In this document: positions 35,586-47,454 of the stretch, piece by piece
Position numbering within the stretch: position 1 is the first letter of the stretch
How the letters are laid out: every line of letters starts with the position of its first letter
Assembly: GCA_030765045.1 (NCBI GenBank)
Contig: CM060962.1
Coordinates: 259,362,647 to 259,426,646, forward strand
DNA length: 64,000 bases
Origin: Tenodera sinensis
Lineage: Eukaryota; Arthropoda; Insecta; Mantodea; Mantidae
Direction of reading: 5' to 3'
The notes under the pieces: model-generated
What the model was told of the DNA's origin: nothing
The model's input: only the letters and a program-made list of their open reading frames with translations
Database searches by the model: none
Position numbers and translations under genes: made by a program

Positions 35586-35660
35586 ATCAACCAGCTTCCT
35601 ATTTGAGAAAAATATAACTATTTGAAAATCCCAATATCTAAGAAGTAGTTAACTCTAAAA
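35300..35660 (-). repeat. REP-1 copy, distal part, split by (GA)n
   Basis: Plus-strand view: tcgagaaatgcatttgcaga, aggaatacaataggctttaa, gtcgcagtgtaatcgctttg, gaatttcgttctatttttat, then the (GA)n tract, then tcctatttgagaaaaatat and gtagttaactctaaaaaaac. The GA run sits in the E block, not at the usual dinucleotide site. Confidence 0.7.
35522..35582 (+). repeat. (GA)n microsatellite inside REP-1
   Basis: About 30 uninterrupted GA units. Confidence 0.97.
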
Positions 35661-36700
35661 AAACGGATGCAGGGATGGTTGCGTAATTCCGTGATAGTTC
35701 CAAAACAAAAAGTGTTGTGTAGTGGTCATAAATAGGCAAAAGTCATTTAAATAACGACTCAACAACACATAATATTCTAGAACATATTTCACCTGATTAA
35801 GAATTGAAAAGTTGTATAAATATACTAAAATATTGTAGAAATAAATTATGTGACGGTGGCTCCCAAATACGTGATTGGATTTCTAAATCCGTGATAGTGG
35901 TATCCTAATTCAATTAATGTTATCCTAATTCTCTGATACCAAAAACAATGACGACGTACGTGCTAAATAGAAACCTTTATTAACATTGTTGCTGTTATAT
36001 TTATCTCCAATTAATTGTTTGAAATTAATTGAAAATGCTTTTTTTTTTTCGGCAGGGAGTTCAATGCTCACAAAATCTATATCGTTTCATCAGACTCATT
36101 GAATAACATATTCCATAGCGATTTCCCTTCTCTCAACTATCTGTTCGATACTTCAGAACTACTAACTATTGCAGAATAAAGCCATAGCAGGAAACTGAAC
36201 TTTGTATTACGGTATTAGGCATCTTTACCCTAAATATAAGTGACGCAAACTAAACGCTTTAACGAGATCTAAAGCTGTGAGCAGTAAGATTTTGTGTATC
36301 TCTTAGATTAAGAGAGGATTAAATTAAGAGGATCAGAGGCTGTTCTCAGAAAATTCAAGATGTACATTTATGTTATTATGGTAAATTTTATGAAAAGAGC
36401 TAAGGAAATAAATCTGAAATGGTTTCATTATAACATTAAGAACTCGCATTTACTTGTTCCTTGGGAAAAGTTACAGAAATATCATCAGACAGCGAAACTT
36501 GGACACCGAAGGACAAGAGAGAAATGACTTTCAGTTAACTGTGTTCTAGAGCCGTAGTTTGCACTGTTTACAATACGAGAGCGGGTCCTGCCCGTTGCAG
36601 CCCTACATAAAAATCATGGATATGCCAAATTGTGTGCAATCAAGGATCTGTTGCGGGGAAACAATTTACCTGAAAATAATAAGGTACATAAATTGCAGAT
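35661..36700. other. No recognisable feature (35661-36700)
   Basis: AT-rich, with no supported gene or repeat. Confidence 0.4.
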
Positions 36701-36713
36701 CAAGTATTTACGC

Positions 36714-36969
36714 GTTGGCGGCGCCGTGGCCGAGCGGTTAGCGCGCTCGCCTACCACCTAGGCGGCCCGGGTTCGATCCCAGGGACCCGCATGTGGTATT
36801 CGTGGTGGACGAAGCGGCGTCAGGGCGGGTTTTCTCCGGGTGCTCCGGTTTCCCCCGCCATCTCATTCCACCGCTGCTCCATCTTCATTCCACGTATCAT
36901 CAGTGTCACCGCCTGCGGTGCCGTAGTAGTAAAAGCGGGCGTTAAACACAACAACAACAACAACAACAA
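36714..36969 (+). mobile_element. SINE family A, complete copy with 13-bp target duplication
   Basis: It is flanked by the direct repeat caagtatttacgc (36701-36713 and 36970-36982). The head gccgtggccgagcggttagc, then cccgggttcgatccc, gives A and B boxes of a class II-like tRNA. The body includes gtggtattcgtggtggacga, ggcgggttttctccggg, tctcattccaccgctgctcc and gtcaccgcctgcggtgc. The end is gggcgttaaacacaacaaca with a (CAA)n tail. The perfect duplication and intact boxes suggest a recent insertion. Two further copies are at 42862-43108 and 12057-12392 (minus). Confidence 0.9.
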
Positions 36970-36982
36970 CAAGTATTTACGC

Positions 36983-37185
36983 TTTGCAGTCATCACATCA
37001 CGTGACCTCGAGCGCTCTTCGCAATACAAACAGAGCATAAGTGATTGTTTAGAAAATATATTCTTGTGCACTGTATTGCTAATTCTGCAACCGTAAAACC
37101 ATATGACAAATTAAGAAATGCACCAGTAAAAACTTAGGTCAATGAACACTGTGTTTCACAAATAATTCAGGTATTTCTATTATGA

Positions 37186-37188
<3 letters not shown>
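36983..37188. other. Spacer without recognised feature
   Basis: I see nothing to annotate between the SINE and the (GT)n tract. Confidence 0.4.
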
Positions 37189-37240
<52 letters not shown>

Positions 37241-37252
37241 TATGTGTGTGTT
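37189..37252 (+). repeat. (GT)n microsatellite
   Basis: About 25 GT units, then ctatgtgtgtg. The flanks show no REP-1 homology, unlike several other dinucleotide tracts here. Confidence 0.97.
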
Positions 37253-38767
37253 TTATAAATCCATCACATAAAATAATAAAACGGAAGTATTTTGATTTAA
37301 AATTATACATTTATTCTAAAATGTGGATATTTACTATTCATGAATTAATTATACTTTCATATAAATTATTTCTCGGAATGAGCAAGGTAATTTCGTCATG
37401 AAAAATTACTCACTTTATTTTTGAAACATTTCAAGCGTGAACAGTAGGGTAGTAGGTCGAGTGAGACCTCGCATTCATATTGGTTTGTTTTGACTTGCCC
37501 CTCGCTCCTTCTGCGCTGCTGAACCTGACAGACACTAAGCTGCTTCATTCGTCTTCAAGTTTCGCTGCCTGGTCATTAAATATTGCTTTGCAAAGATATA
37601 CTCTAGTTTATATATTTAATTATGATTGCGAACGATTCATAGATATAGATAAAAAACGATGTCAATTTTTGTTGCTCTTTCAAAAAGGGCTGAGGTAAAC
37701 AAGCCAAGATTTTCATAGCTTAGTTATTATAGGAATTTTAAGAATACAAAGTGCTAATTATATGCAATATAGGAAAAAGGGAAGGAAATAAGGTACGCCA
37801 ATTCCAATATTTGTACTTTTAACCATTAGGAGAAGAAAAGCTGACTAATTTGAAAGTTGAAACATTAAATATTCTATTATAAATCAAATATCGTTTACAG
37901 TTGGACTTCTCATAACGATTTCATTTTTCCTCAACTTAAATCAATCTAAACAAATGAACAAATGTAAACAAACTTTGTTTAATTAACGTCATTCATGGAG
38001 CAAAGGAAGAAAGTTTGCGAAGTTTACAGATCATTCTTGCAAATGAAAGCCAACATTCCTGTTAAACCTTAGTTTTAAGATTCAGTTCCGTTTTTATTGC
38101 ACATGTCCGTCTTCTGGTATTCTGAATCTGGTTAGTTGTAAGCACAAACTATATCACATGTTTGCAACATTCCCAAAATAACTTTTGGGGACTGTTTGTA
38201 GCATTAGAATTCTACTCCTTCTATCTTTAAAGGAGTAGAATTGTTGACCTTTTGTCAACATTTCGATAAAATTACCGTCCTCAAATTTTGATATAAAATC
38301 CAAAACATTAAAATCGTGATTCGTTTGCAATTTTACGCTTCTGGCTAGTTAAATACGCAAATAGACGTTTAAATGAATGGTCGTACGTACGGCTGTGAAA
38401 ATAGAGCTTGAAACTTTAAATCTTAATTTTTCTCCATTGACGAACTTGGTTGCAAGATCACCTTCCTATATTATCTATTTGATTGCTACTGAGTTTTGGC
38501 GACGCGTGGACTTTGGGAACTTTCTGGCTGTTTTTGAGTCTACGCATCATTATGATGGCAAACAGGTGGTCTTGGCTGCGTAGTTGCCTTCCTGAAGACG
38601 ACTACGACGATCACCTGTAGATAGATGATAATTCTAGTATCTAAGACCGTTCTTATTACATGCAGTAGTACAGGCGATGGACACTGGCGATAAATGAAAT
38701 TAAATTATAGTTTTGAAAGGAACTTTGGGAAAGAAACGGTTCAAGCTTACGTTTGGTGTACCTCCCC
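37253..38767. other. No gene recognised (37253-38767)
   Basis: Short open frames only. The hairpin at 38208-38242 is listed separately. Confidence 0.4.
38208..38242. repeat. Perfect 13-bp inverted repeat, 9-nt spacer
   Basis: aattctactcctt (38208-38220) and aaggagtagaatt (38230-38242). A second small inverted pair, gttgac/gtcaac, follows directly. No function is evident. Confidence 0.85.
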
Positions 38768-38908
38768 GGCATTTGCTAGATATGAAGACTGGGCAAAACC
38801 TGGAAAAATCCTTAGTCAGGGAGAACGCTTCTAGCGGAATTTGAACTAAGGACCTCATACGTTACTGCGGAGTCATAAATGGTCTGAGCTGTGTACTCAC
38901 CATACTGT
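38768..38908 (-). mobile_element. SINE family D copy
   Basis: On the minus strand a head with acacagctcagaccatttat and gaggtccttagttcaaattc (B box) is followed by gttctccctgactaagga and tttttccaggttttgcc. The order and words match the copy at 31930-32130. Confidence 0.55.
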
Positions 38909-40080
38909 GGCACCTAATTTTATTTCTATTTCTTTTTGCTCTATAGTATGAATCTGAGGTATTGAATACCCAATCCCGTGTTTACCTGACAAGGCAAACC
39001 ACGTAAAGGCCTCACTCAGATTGACCTGTACAAGGACCTCAGCTAGCGCTTGGCCTGGACCATATGCTCGGCTTCTTTTAATTTTGCGTTCCTAATTCTT
39101 TTCTTCATTTTAAAATTTCTAATCATGCAATTTGTTTCAATTCCTTTTAAATTTGCGTTAGGTTTGTGTTTTTCGAAAGTAGATACAGTTCTAAACAGAT
39201 GTTCGCAATGTCATATAGTTTTGGATTTAGGGCTTTTATAATCTAACATATAGATATATTTTTAGGAAATAAAACTTATAAGTAGTATTACATTTTTTCA
39301 GCAGTCATTTTAAAGTTAGACAAAATTTAAGATTTATTTGTAATAAACTGTTACTAGAGTAAAATAGGCACAATTTATAGATTAAAACTTTCAGATGGTC
39401 ATTTAAGGGAGAATTTCAGATGACTTAATTGTTTTGAAAATCATTTGTGCGAAGTGAGAACAAAATTATTTTTTCTTTAGTAATTAGGTGGAACAGGCGT
39501 CTGACCCTAGGTACTGGCTTGTAAGTGTTAGGGTAATCAGGTAAAGAAAAAAGAAAGAAGAAATTACGTGGAACAAATTCATGATACGTTTAAACTAAAT
39601 TACTTAAAATTTATACAATACAGCAGTTTCAGTGCCTTATACGCTCAAGCCAAAGAAGTGGGAGGAGGAGAATTATTAGAAAAGCATTTCCTTGAGCAAA
39701 ATAAGTTCAAACTATTTCACTTGGAAATGTTTTATTTGTTTTTAAATTAAAGATACACCATTTGTGCCAAGTGTTTGTATTTATGACTGTGTTTATAGCT
39801 TTACCTCCCAAGGTCTCCTTCGTTTGCTCCTCGAAAGAAGTAGAACTTGAAAAACCAGGTAATATATAAAAACAGGCTATTCAATCTCAAGTTTAAATAC
39901 ATGTCAGAATCAAACATAATAACAATTTTTAATATTTCAGGTAGTGAACGCTTCTCAGGAGAGAAAGAGACGAATTTTAATAAGAAGTACCAATTAAGTT
40001 CTCAGTCACATATTTCTACCAGGTGCAAAGCAGTTGGGCACACTAGCAATTGTGCACACACTTAATTCCATTTCTTTATC
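38909..40080. other. No gene recognised (38909-40080)
   Basis: AT-rich. I see nothing supported. Confidence 0.4.
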
Positions 40081-40230
40081 ATCTTTCAGGCGAGTAGTGT
40101 TGGCGGTGTCGGGCAGAAGGCGCGGATGCTTACGCATTGTAACTGTTGTTCTCGGTGCTAGGTGGCGTTTGGGAGGCCGCTAACCTCCGCCGGGGGGAAT
40201 GTTTGTGCGGCACCGAACCTGTGGCCCATC
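40081..40230 (+). other. GC-rich patch left of SINE C
   Basis: A GC-rich stretch (gcgtttgggaggccgctaac, ctccgccggggggaatg) continues on the far side of the SINE at about 40480-40640 (gacccgcaccggggtgacgg). This looks like one GC-rich unit split by the SINE. Its identity is unknown. Confidence 0.4.
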
Positions 40231-40470
40231 TCTGTAGCGGGTGGTAGCGTGTTTGCCTCACGTTCAAGAAATCGCGAGTTCGAATCTCGCTTGGGGTGAA
40301 TTATCCGGATAAGATTTTTACGAGATTTTCCCTTATCCTGAGAAGACGAATCTCGGTTAACTTAAAGCTCTATGGACCTTGGGCTCATTTGAGCATCAGT
40401 TCACCCATTTCATTCATTCACCTTCCGATATGACACTACGTTGGAGGACGTTAATAAAAGAAAAAATTAA
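40231..40470 (+). mobile_element. SINE family C copy
   Basis: The head gtagcgggtggtagcgtgtt, then gcgagttcgaatctcgc, gives A and B boxes. The body is agatttttacgagattttcc, ttatcctgagaagacg, ctttgggctcatttgagc-like sequence, catcagttcacccatttc and attcattcaccttccg, and ends with an A-rich tail. The minus-strand copy at 53345-53565 matches throughout. Confidence 0.75.
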
Positions 40471-40890
40471 AAATTGGACCCGCACCGGGGTGACGGAGAT
40501 CTCAGCACCTGTTAGGGGCTTCCGCGCGTCACTGTGGCCCGTCTAGCTGCGATCCTGTGGCAACCTGTGGTTCCCTCACTTCATCTCTGCCTCCTGGAAG
40601 GGTTGTTAGCCACAATACACCTGTGTAAGTGGCGGTGCGCGATATGTGCCCCTCCGTCAATAACCTTTACTCTTTTCTTTTTTACCTAGACTTCAGATGG
40701 ACAAGTGGAGTGGACGGGATTATCCTACGGTTTCATTGTGAAAGTGACTTTCAGTTTGTTACTGAAAATAAGTTTGACTTTCTTACCGTTGCTGATATGG
40801 AATTCACAAAACTAGAGGAAACCCTGTACACTTACGAAGGGATATCAGTACGGCTTGAAAGATTTCGGGAAAACCGAAGATCTAAGAAAA
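40471..40890. other. GC-rich flank and spacer before (TTA)n
   Basis: 40480-40640 continues the GC-rich unit. An open frame from 40629 runs into the microsatellite and has no recognisable domain before it. A pyrimidine tract plus AG at about 40672-40695 resembles a 3' splice site, but no exon set supports it. Confidence 0.3.
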
Positions 40891-41247
<357 letters not shown>

Positions 41248-42137
41248 TCCACGTGATTTGTTCCGGAAATATGCCTTAAATTTGGACAGTTGGTTAAGAA
41301 TGCCTTAAAAACTTTTTTTCAACAAAATAATAAACATGACCGTGAGTAATTAACCTTAACTCCCAGTTTCTGAAACCGGTTTTATGTATGCTTGATCCAT
41401 GTGCCTAACTGATAGGATTTCCTTTCTTGCTTCTGCTTTCCCGTCCAACACATTTGTATTTGATTTTTGAAACACACTTGTTCATTTTCAGCTTTATGTA
41501 AAATTTGCTACATCTTTCGGAAGATCCCCACGTCAAGATTATATTCAGTTGAACGTGGGCCAACTAAGATTCGCAGGCAGGCACCTTCTTGTGAACACGA
41601 AAGCCTGGCAGTGCCAGGTCAGTGTTTTATACCCTTGTACATGGCCACAGCTGTGCGGTGGACCATCTGCAAAAAACTTCATACTCCCTTGGGCCTGCGG
41701 TTTTTCTTCAAACAAAAGCTCCTTTTATCCTGTTCGGTCCGTGAAAACAGTAGGAAGGGTTTGCGTTGTACAGCTCATATATCATACGCTTTATGTTTAA
41801 TAAACAAGAACAGAATGGGGCATAGGAAAGGAAATTATTGTGGCTAAAAATCCCTTCGTAATGCAGGTTAATTTTACGGCAACATTACTTACTCCATCGA
41901 AGAAAAAAACACATAATTAAATAACTATATTATGAAACAATTGTGATAATTAAATGCGCGCACCTTTCAACATATACACTTTAACGTCTCATTCACCAAT
42001 CAGAAACAAACTTGAGCTCTAATGACGTAGATGTCGACGGGCCCTTAAACACAACTCACAACTCAGAAACGAACTTAATATAGTTTTAAAGTATGGTACT
42101 AAGGATTAATAATTGGCTTATTTCTTCTTTCCCTGGT
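41248..42137. other. No gene recognised (41248-42137)
   Basis: A 126-codon open frame at 41467-41847 has no recognisable motif and overlaps an equally long frame in another phase. I leave it uncalled. Confidence 0.35.
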
Positions 42138-42298
42138 TTTTCTCCGTAAAGTAACTAGAAGAGATATTGCATTCCATCCCAAAATTCTATACCGGAATTT
42201 CACCCCTACGTGTTTTGAAGTCTCCTACAACCAAAAATGGCCCGTGAACCAAAAGAGAATTTTGGAAAAAAATAGTCCGAGTAGGTGTGTATGTGTGT

Positions 42299-42379
<81 letters not shown>

Positions 42380-42861
42380 CAGCATAACTAAAAAAGAAAA
42401 GCCAGCTAAATACCAAACTTTGTATTTATATTCAGTATCTTCTGAAGATACGGCATCTAGAATTTCAAGAACGCCCCCCCCCCCCTCCCGCTACTTCAAA
42501 CTACCCTTTACATAGAAATTTTTTATTTTATCAAAAAAGTGCGAATTGCGTTGTTTAAAATATACTTCAGATATTTTCATTTGAAATGAAGCATATATCT
42601 TGAGATTTCCAAAATAGATAAACAGGCCCTGAAGTGGTTTTCATTACGAATGACTTTTCCATAACTGGTAAACCGCACGAGATAGACAAAATCTTAATGC
42701 ATAAAACTGTGCATCTTGTTAAAATACCAATTTATGTCAAATGAATAATATTGTGGCATCATCGATGTTCGAAATATTCTTTCTTATTGGTTTTCATTTC
42801 CAAATACTTCTACTTTTCTCAAGAGGAAAATCTCTATTCGTTGTTTTCTATTAGTTAAGCA
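42138..42861 (+). repeat. REP-1 copy interrupted by SINE A (left part)
   Basis: It starts near tctccgtaaagtaactagaa and runs through gatattgcattccatccc, taccggaatttcacccc, (GT)n 42285-42377, gtgaacagcataactaaaa, actttgtatttatattcagt, aaactaccctttacataga, gacttttccataactggtaa and tgtgcatcttgttaaaatac. It stops at gttaagc where the SINE starts. The sequence after the SINE (gagaatatggaatttcgata) resumes the repeat. Confidence 0.75.
42285..42377 (+). repeat. (GT)n microsatellite inside REP-1
   Basis: About 40 GT units with one ATGT near the start. It sits at the same element position as the tracts at 18342 and 50045. Confidence 0.97.
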
Positions 42862-43108
42862 TGGCGGCGTAGTAGCCGAGTGGTTAGACCATTCGCTTCT
42901 CACCAAAGCGGCCCGGGTTCGATCGCAGGCGACCGCATGTGGGATTCGTGGTGGACGAAGCGGCGCTGGGGCGGGTTTCCTCCGGGTTCTCCGGTTTCTC
43001 CCGCCCTCTCATTCCACCGATGCTCCATGTTCATTCCGTTTATCACCAGTGTTACCGCCTGCGGTGCAGAATGTACTAAAGCCGGGCGTTAAACCCTACC
43101 AAACAAAC
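42862..43108 (+). mobile_element. SINE family A copy nested in REP-1
   Basis: The head gtagtagccgagtggttaga and gcccgggttcgatcgcag is followed by the same body as 36714-36969: gtgggattcgtggtggacga, gggcgggtttcctccggg, ctcattccaccgatgctcc and gttaccgcctgcggtgc, ending gggcgttaaaccctaccaaa. Flanks ttagttaagc and ttggttacgt may be a diverged target duplication. Confidence 0.85.
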
Positions 43109-43185
43109 TGTTGGTTACGTAGAGAATATGGAATTTCGATACCATAACATAGCGGCCCCCTTAAAATATTTAACTCCTGATCTAG
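43109..43185 (+). repeat. REP-1 continuation after the SINE
   Basis: agagaatatggaatttcgat, accataacatagcgg and cttaaaatatttaactcc correspond to the agagaacggaatttcacagc...ttttaaaagatttgac block of the reference copy. Confidence 0.6.
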
Positions 43186-43960
43186 CTGTTTATTATCGTC
43201 TAACTAAAATTAATATCGCGTCTATTTTGAATACAGACAATTACAATGAGAAGTAGACTATATTGAAACAATAATTATTTCAACATTAAATTATCTAGAT
43301 GTGTGTACTATAGAGCATTGTACAATTTTGTCGATTTCATAAAGTTAGTGCTTTATTGTCCTGGGTTTAGGGTGTTGGGATGTCACATCTCTGTATGGTA
43401 CATAGCGGTGACAAGCTGTAACGAAATGATGAACTGTGAGGTTAGATCTGCAGGGGTCAAATGTAGGAAGAGATCACGGGTCAGGAAATATTTTTGCATT
43501 ATGGAACTATGTTCATTCCCTAGTCGGATTAACACAACTTACTCTTTGCGGTTGAAATGGTAGTGTTGAAGTCTGGACTCGCAAACGGAAACATTGTGTG
43601 ATTTGTTTACAGATGCGTCTTTCCGAGGTGTTTTTCCCCAAAGTCCTTTTACTGTAATTGAGGGAGTTCGTATGTGAAATCCGGATGACCAGAGAGGGGT
43701 GTTTGGTGGCTTCTTTAGTTGATTCGTTTTCCTGAATTCCGACATAGGACGACATCCTGAGGAGATTAGTTTCGATTGTATAGTTTCTGAAGAGCTTAAT
43801 GTTTTCAGATGGTCTTTCTTTAGGACTATAAAAGTATTCAATATTGTGTAGTCCCATAGGTAACCTTCCTTTTTGAGTATATATTTCAAAAGAAAGTTGA
43901 ACTGCGAGCAAGAATAAACAGAGATTATATGGTCTAATCAGGGAATATCACGGGACATCC
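43186..43960. other. Unassigned insert with a 132-codon open frame
   Basis: It lies between two pieces of what looks like the same REP-1 copy (43109-43185 and 43961-44035). The minus strand has a 132-codon open frame (43911-43513) starting MLAVQLSFEIYTQKGRLP, with no family that I recognise. It may be a nested insertion, but no terminal repeats or target duplication were seen. Confidence 0.3.
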
Positions 43961-44035
43961 TTTATGACCACGTTTTACCTACAAAGAAATAATCAATAAA
44001 TCCACTCCAGTAAATGTTTAACTCACCGAATCCCT
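43961..44035 (+). repeat. REP-1 piece after the insert
   Basis: ttacctacaaagaaataatc and tccagtaaatgtttaactc match the distal tacctacaaggaaataagc...atttatctc block. Confidence 0.5.
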
Positions 44036-44464
44036 TCTTGGTTATAGTTTTTCTTAGGTAATTTAATTATTAATTTAACCTCGTGATTGTTGTTATTAAA
44101 TTTATTTCGACATCAAAAGTCTGTCAAATCTCTGTTTACCTATAACACCAGTCTGAATGATATCAGATGACTCAAAACCAATAGTTGATTCTCACTTGCT
44201 TTTTATGCTGATTTCAGAACTTATTTTAGTTCTTTTTCTATCACGTACAGTTTTTTTCACAATTTCACAAGTTAAGCCAATAGACGATTATTGTAGAAGG
44301 GAAATTTATCATTTCTTGGAGGGAAATTTCTTAATACATACTTGTGAGACGTTAGGTTGCTACACCCGTAGCTGGTGGTTGCTTATTTGTAATTTAGGCA
44401 TTCTCGTTAATATCAGAGGCTTGCATTATGTATGCTATATCATGATTGAAGTTATAAATACATT
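44036..44464. other. No gene recognised (44036-44464)
   Basis: An open frame (44157-44486) runs into the following pseudogene in a different phase and has no recognisable motif. Confidence 0.35.
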
Positions 44465-45987
44465 ATGTCTACATGCAAGTGTGTGAACAATCCAAATGTT
44501 TTCTGTTACATTTGTGGAAATTCTGCAGCAGAGAACTGATATAACAGACTTTGTGAAAAAAGCATACCATGCTGAAATGAAACTTGGAGACCAAGACAAG
44601 GCCTGGGCTCCAAAGATAGTTTGTGGCTATTGTGTTTAGAGGTTAAGTTTGTAGATGAAAGAAAAGGTATCATGTATGCCATTTGCAATTCCTATGGTGT
44701 GGAGGGAACCCAAAGACCACCTTAATGACTTATTTCTGTTTAGTTAATGTTCAGGGGTGCAATTCGAAAAATAAGAAACACATTGTGTATCACAATAACC
44801 GAAGACAACCCTGATGATATCTGTTACCCTGAATTATTGACTCCACAACTCAGAGTGAACTAAATGGTCTATTACGTAGTTCGAATTTGCCTAAGAAATC
44901 TGAAGAATTACTAGGCTTTCGTCTTAAAAATAAATATTTTCTGGAACCACGAAGACATTACTCATGGTAAAGACACAGAAAAATTAACTAGTTCCTTTTT
45001 TCTCACAGATTGAGTCCTTGGTTTACTGCAATAACACAAACGAGTTAATGCTCTTTTATGATATCAAATATGATCCTACTCAGTGGATACCGTTTATAAA
45101 TTCATCGAAGAGGAGCCTAAAAGGCGTGTCATAATGGGAATGTGTATGGGTCCATTCCTGTCGCACACTCAGTTCAAATGAAAGTGACAGTCGAAAACAT
45201 GGAGATACTTTTAAGAAGTATCCAATACGAGGAACCCAAATAGCTTATCTGCGGTGATTTCTAAGTTATTGGATTACTATTAGGACAACAAGCTGGGTTC
45301 ATAAAAATACCTTGTTTTCCATGCGAATGGGACAGTCGGGCAAAGCAAAAACATTGGAGTGCGAAAGTCGGCCAGAGCGGCGAAACTTGTTGCCTGCCAC
45401 TAAAAACATGCTCCTCAAACCGCCTGTGGAGAGACAAAAGATCTTACTTCCACCACTACACATAAAATTTGGCTTGATGAAGTAATTTGTAAGGGCTCCA
45501 CCACAATATGAACCCTGCTTCAAGTACCTTTCCAAGAAATTTCCCTTCATTACAGAAGACAAAAATTAAGGGTTGGAATTTGTGTTGGTCCTCAAATAAA
45601 GAAATTGACGAAAAGATTCTAAGGAGACCATGAATGAGAGAGAAAAAAAGCATGGACTGCCTTCCGATCAGTTAATGAAAACTTGTTAAGCAATAACAAA
45701 GATCCTAATTACAAGGCCATTGCCGAAACAATGTTGAAAATTTCAAAAAGATGAGTGTAAAAGTACATTTTCTGCATTCACATATCGACTACATTCCGGG
45801 AAATCTGGGACATTATAGTGAAGAGGTGGGTGAACGTCTTCACCAAAATGTTAAGGAAATGGAGAGGAAGTACCAGTGGAGATAGAATGAAACTATGATG
45901 GTTGACTACTGTCGGATGTTTAGGAGGGACAGTCGTCCTCAAAGATCTGCATGGATGTCAAAGAAGAGAAAGCTTGAAAAAATTTAA
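44465..45987 (+). pseudogene. Decayed gene of a multicopy, function-unknown protein family
   Basis: A start at 44465 gives MSTCKCVNNPNVFCYICG, a C-x-C...C-x2-C metal-binding-like opening. Further segments in order, across all three frames, are DFVKKAYHAEMKLGDQDKAW; IPMVWREPKDHLNDLF; YGSIPVAHSVQMKVTVENME; GLLLGQQAGFIKIPCFPCEW; VKVHFLHSHIDYIPGNLGHY; SEEVGERLHQNVKEMERKYQ; and a basic end KKRKLEKI with a stop at 45985-45987. The order and spacing fit a single protein of roughly 480-500 residues. I recall this architecture as a highly repeated, transposon-like family in arthropod and cnidarian genomes, with no known activity. Many stops and frameshifts make this copy dead. No terminal repeats were found around it. 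Confidence 0.75.
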
Positions 45988-46769
45988 AGAAACGCTTTGG
46001 CTTCTTGTTTTGTTAAACCGTAGTCATGAAATAAATTAGGGGAGTTCTTGAGAGTATTCTTAAAATGCTTCTTGAATAAAAACCAATTTTGTCTGAAATG
46101 GTGGGTATTTGAATACTTTTCTATGCTCATAAGTAAAATTGTCAAAACATTACTTCTTACTTTGTGTAAAAATCTGACACAGCACAGAAAAACGGATGTT
46201 ATTTCTAGAATTAGCATAAAAAGTTGATTCAAAGACACCTACTTTTAAGATATCATCTAACAAACAACTTTAAAATACAGACTAGTGGAATCTATAACCG
46301 CAATTCACCTCAATCTTACTACAATCCTTACAATTAGTGCGTCAGATCGGTGATTAAATGATAGGCATAAGAAGTGTGAACACCTTTGAGTGTAAAATCA
46401 TGGTGTCAACGCAACAGATACATATAATTATTTTTCCAATAATCTGGCAGGTACGTATTTGCAGAGGAGTTGCCAATTTGGAATAGAACCCCACAACCGA
46501 ATATCACCAGATTATAGTGCCTTATCACCTGATTGCGGAAAAATGTCAAAGTTGCCTCTTGTAGATTATAACCTCTACAAAAATGGGATGCAGGAGGCTG
46601 AAGTGATACTCGAAAGTTCAAAATTGGGTGACTATACGTTGGCCTTGAAACGTCAACTAGATGGTATAGGACTTCCGAAATTTAAAATATATTGGACAAA
46701 TCAGTCCCATGACAACGAATATCTGGATAATTACCGAGTCTACAAACAAGGCTACTTGTGTGTTTAAAA
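45988..46769. other. No gene recognised (45988-46769)
   Basis: A 102-codon plus-strand frame (46459-46767) has no recognisable family and overlaps an antisense frame. I leave it uncalled. Confidence 0.3.
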
Positions 46770-47235
46770 GAAACATAGATTTTCTTTGCAACGGATTTCT
46801 CATCTTGGAATTTCCAGTTATAAAAAGCTAAATATTCAGCATTAATTCTGAAGGCAATTTCTATAAAATTAAGGACATACCTACATTTTATTTCTCATGA
46901 AAGCTTCCTAAACATATGACATTTTAACTAAAATCGTTAGACCTTTTTAATGTAAAAAGGCATTACCATGTGAAGCGCATTTTGGCGTAGGAGACTTTGT
47001 TAACAAGCTTTGTGTCAAATCCTTGGAAAAATGCTCAACTAAAATACCAAACTTTGTTGTTTTACCACAGTTCATTTTAAAGTTATACTGATCGCAACAC
47101 ACGGACCTTTTCTTAAAGATGCTTTTGCTGAAATCGGAGGTTAAACCCCTGTATGGAATGTTTTGCATGTAACGCAGAACTTTCAGTATAATTTTCTGTA
47201 TTTTGAGGTCAATGTATTGCACATTTTGAGCGCGA
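46770..47235 (-). repeat. REP-1 copy, diverged
   Basis: Plus-strand view: atttctcatgaaagcttcct, aaacatatgacattttaact, aaaatcgttagaccttttt, aactaaaataccaaactttg, cacacggaccttttcttaaa and gatgcttttgctgaaatc. These are the reverse-order blocks from the middle to near the proximal end. Confidence 0.65.
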
Positions 47236-47236
47236 A

Positions 47237-47337
<101 letters not shown>

Positions 47338-47454
47338 GATGAAATCGTTTAGTAAGAAATCTTCCACAAAATTAGTTTACTAGTTCACGAGCTATCAGAA
47401 TTTAAACAAATCTGATATTCGAAAGACTTGCTCTACCCACTCTTAAACAAACGT

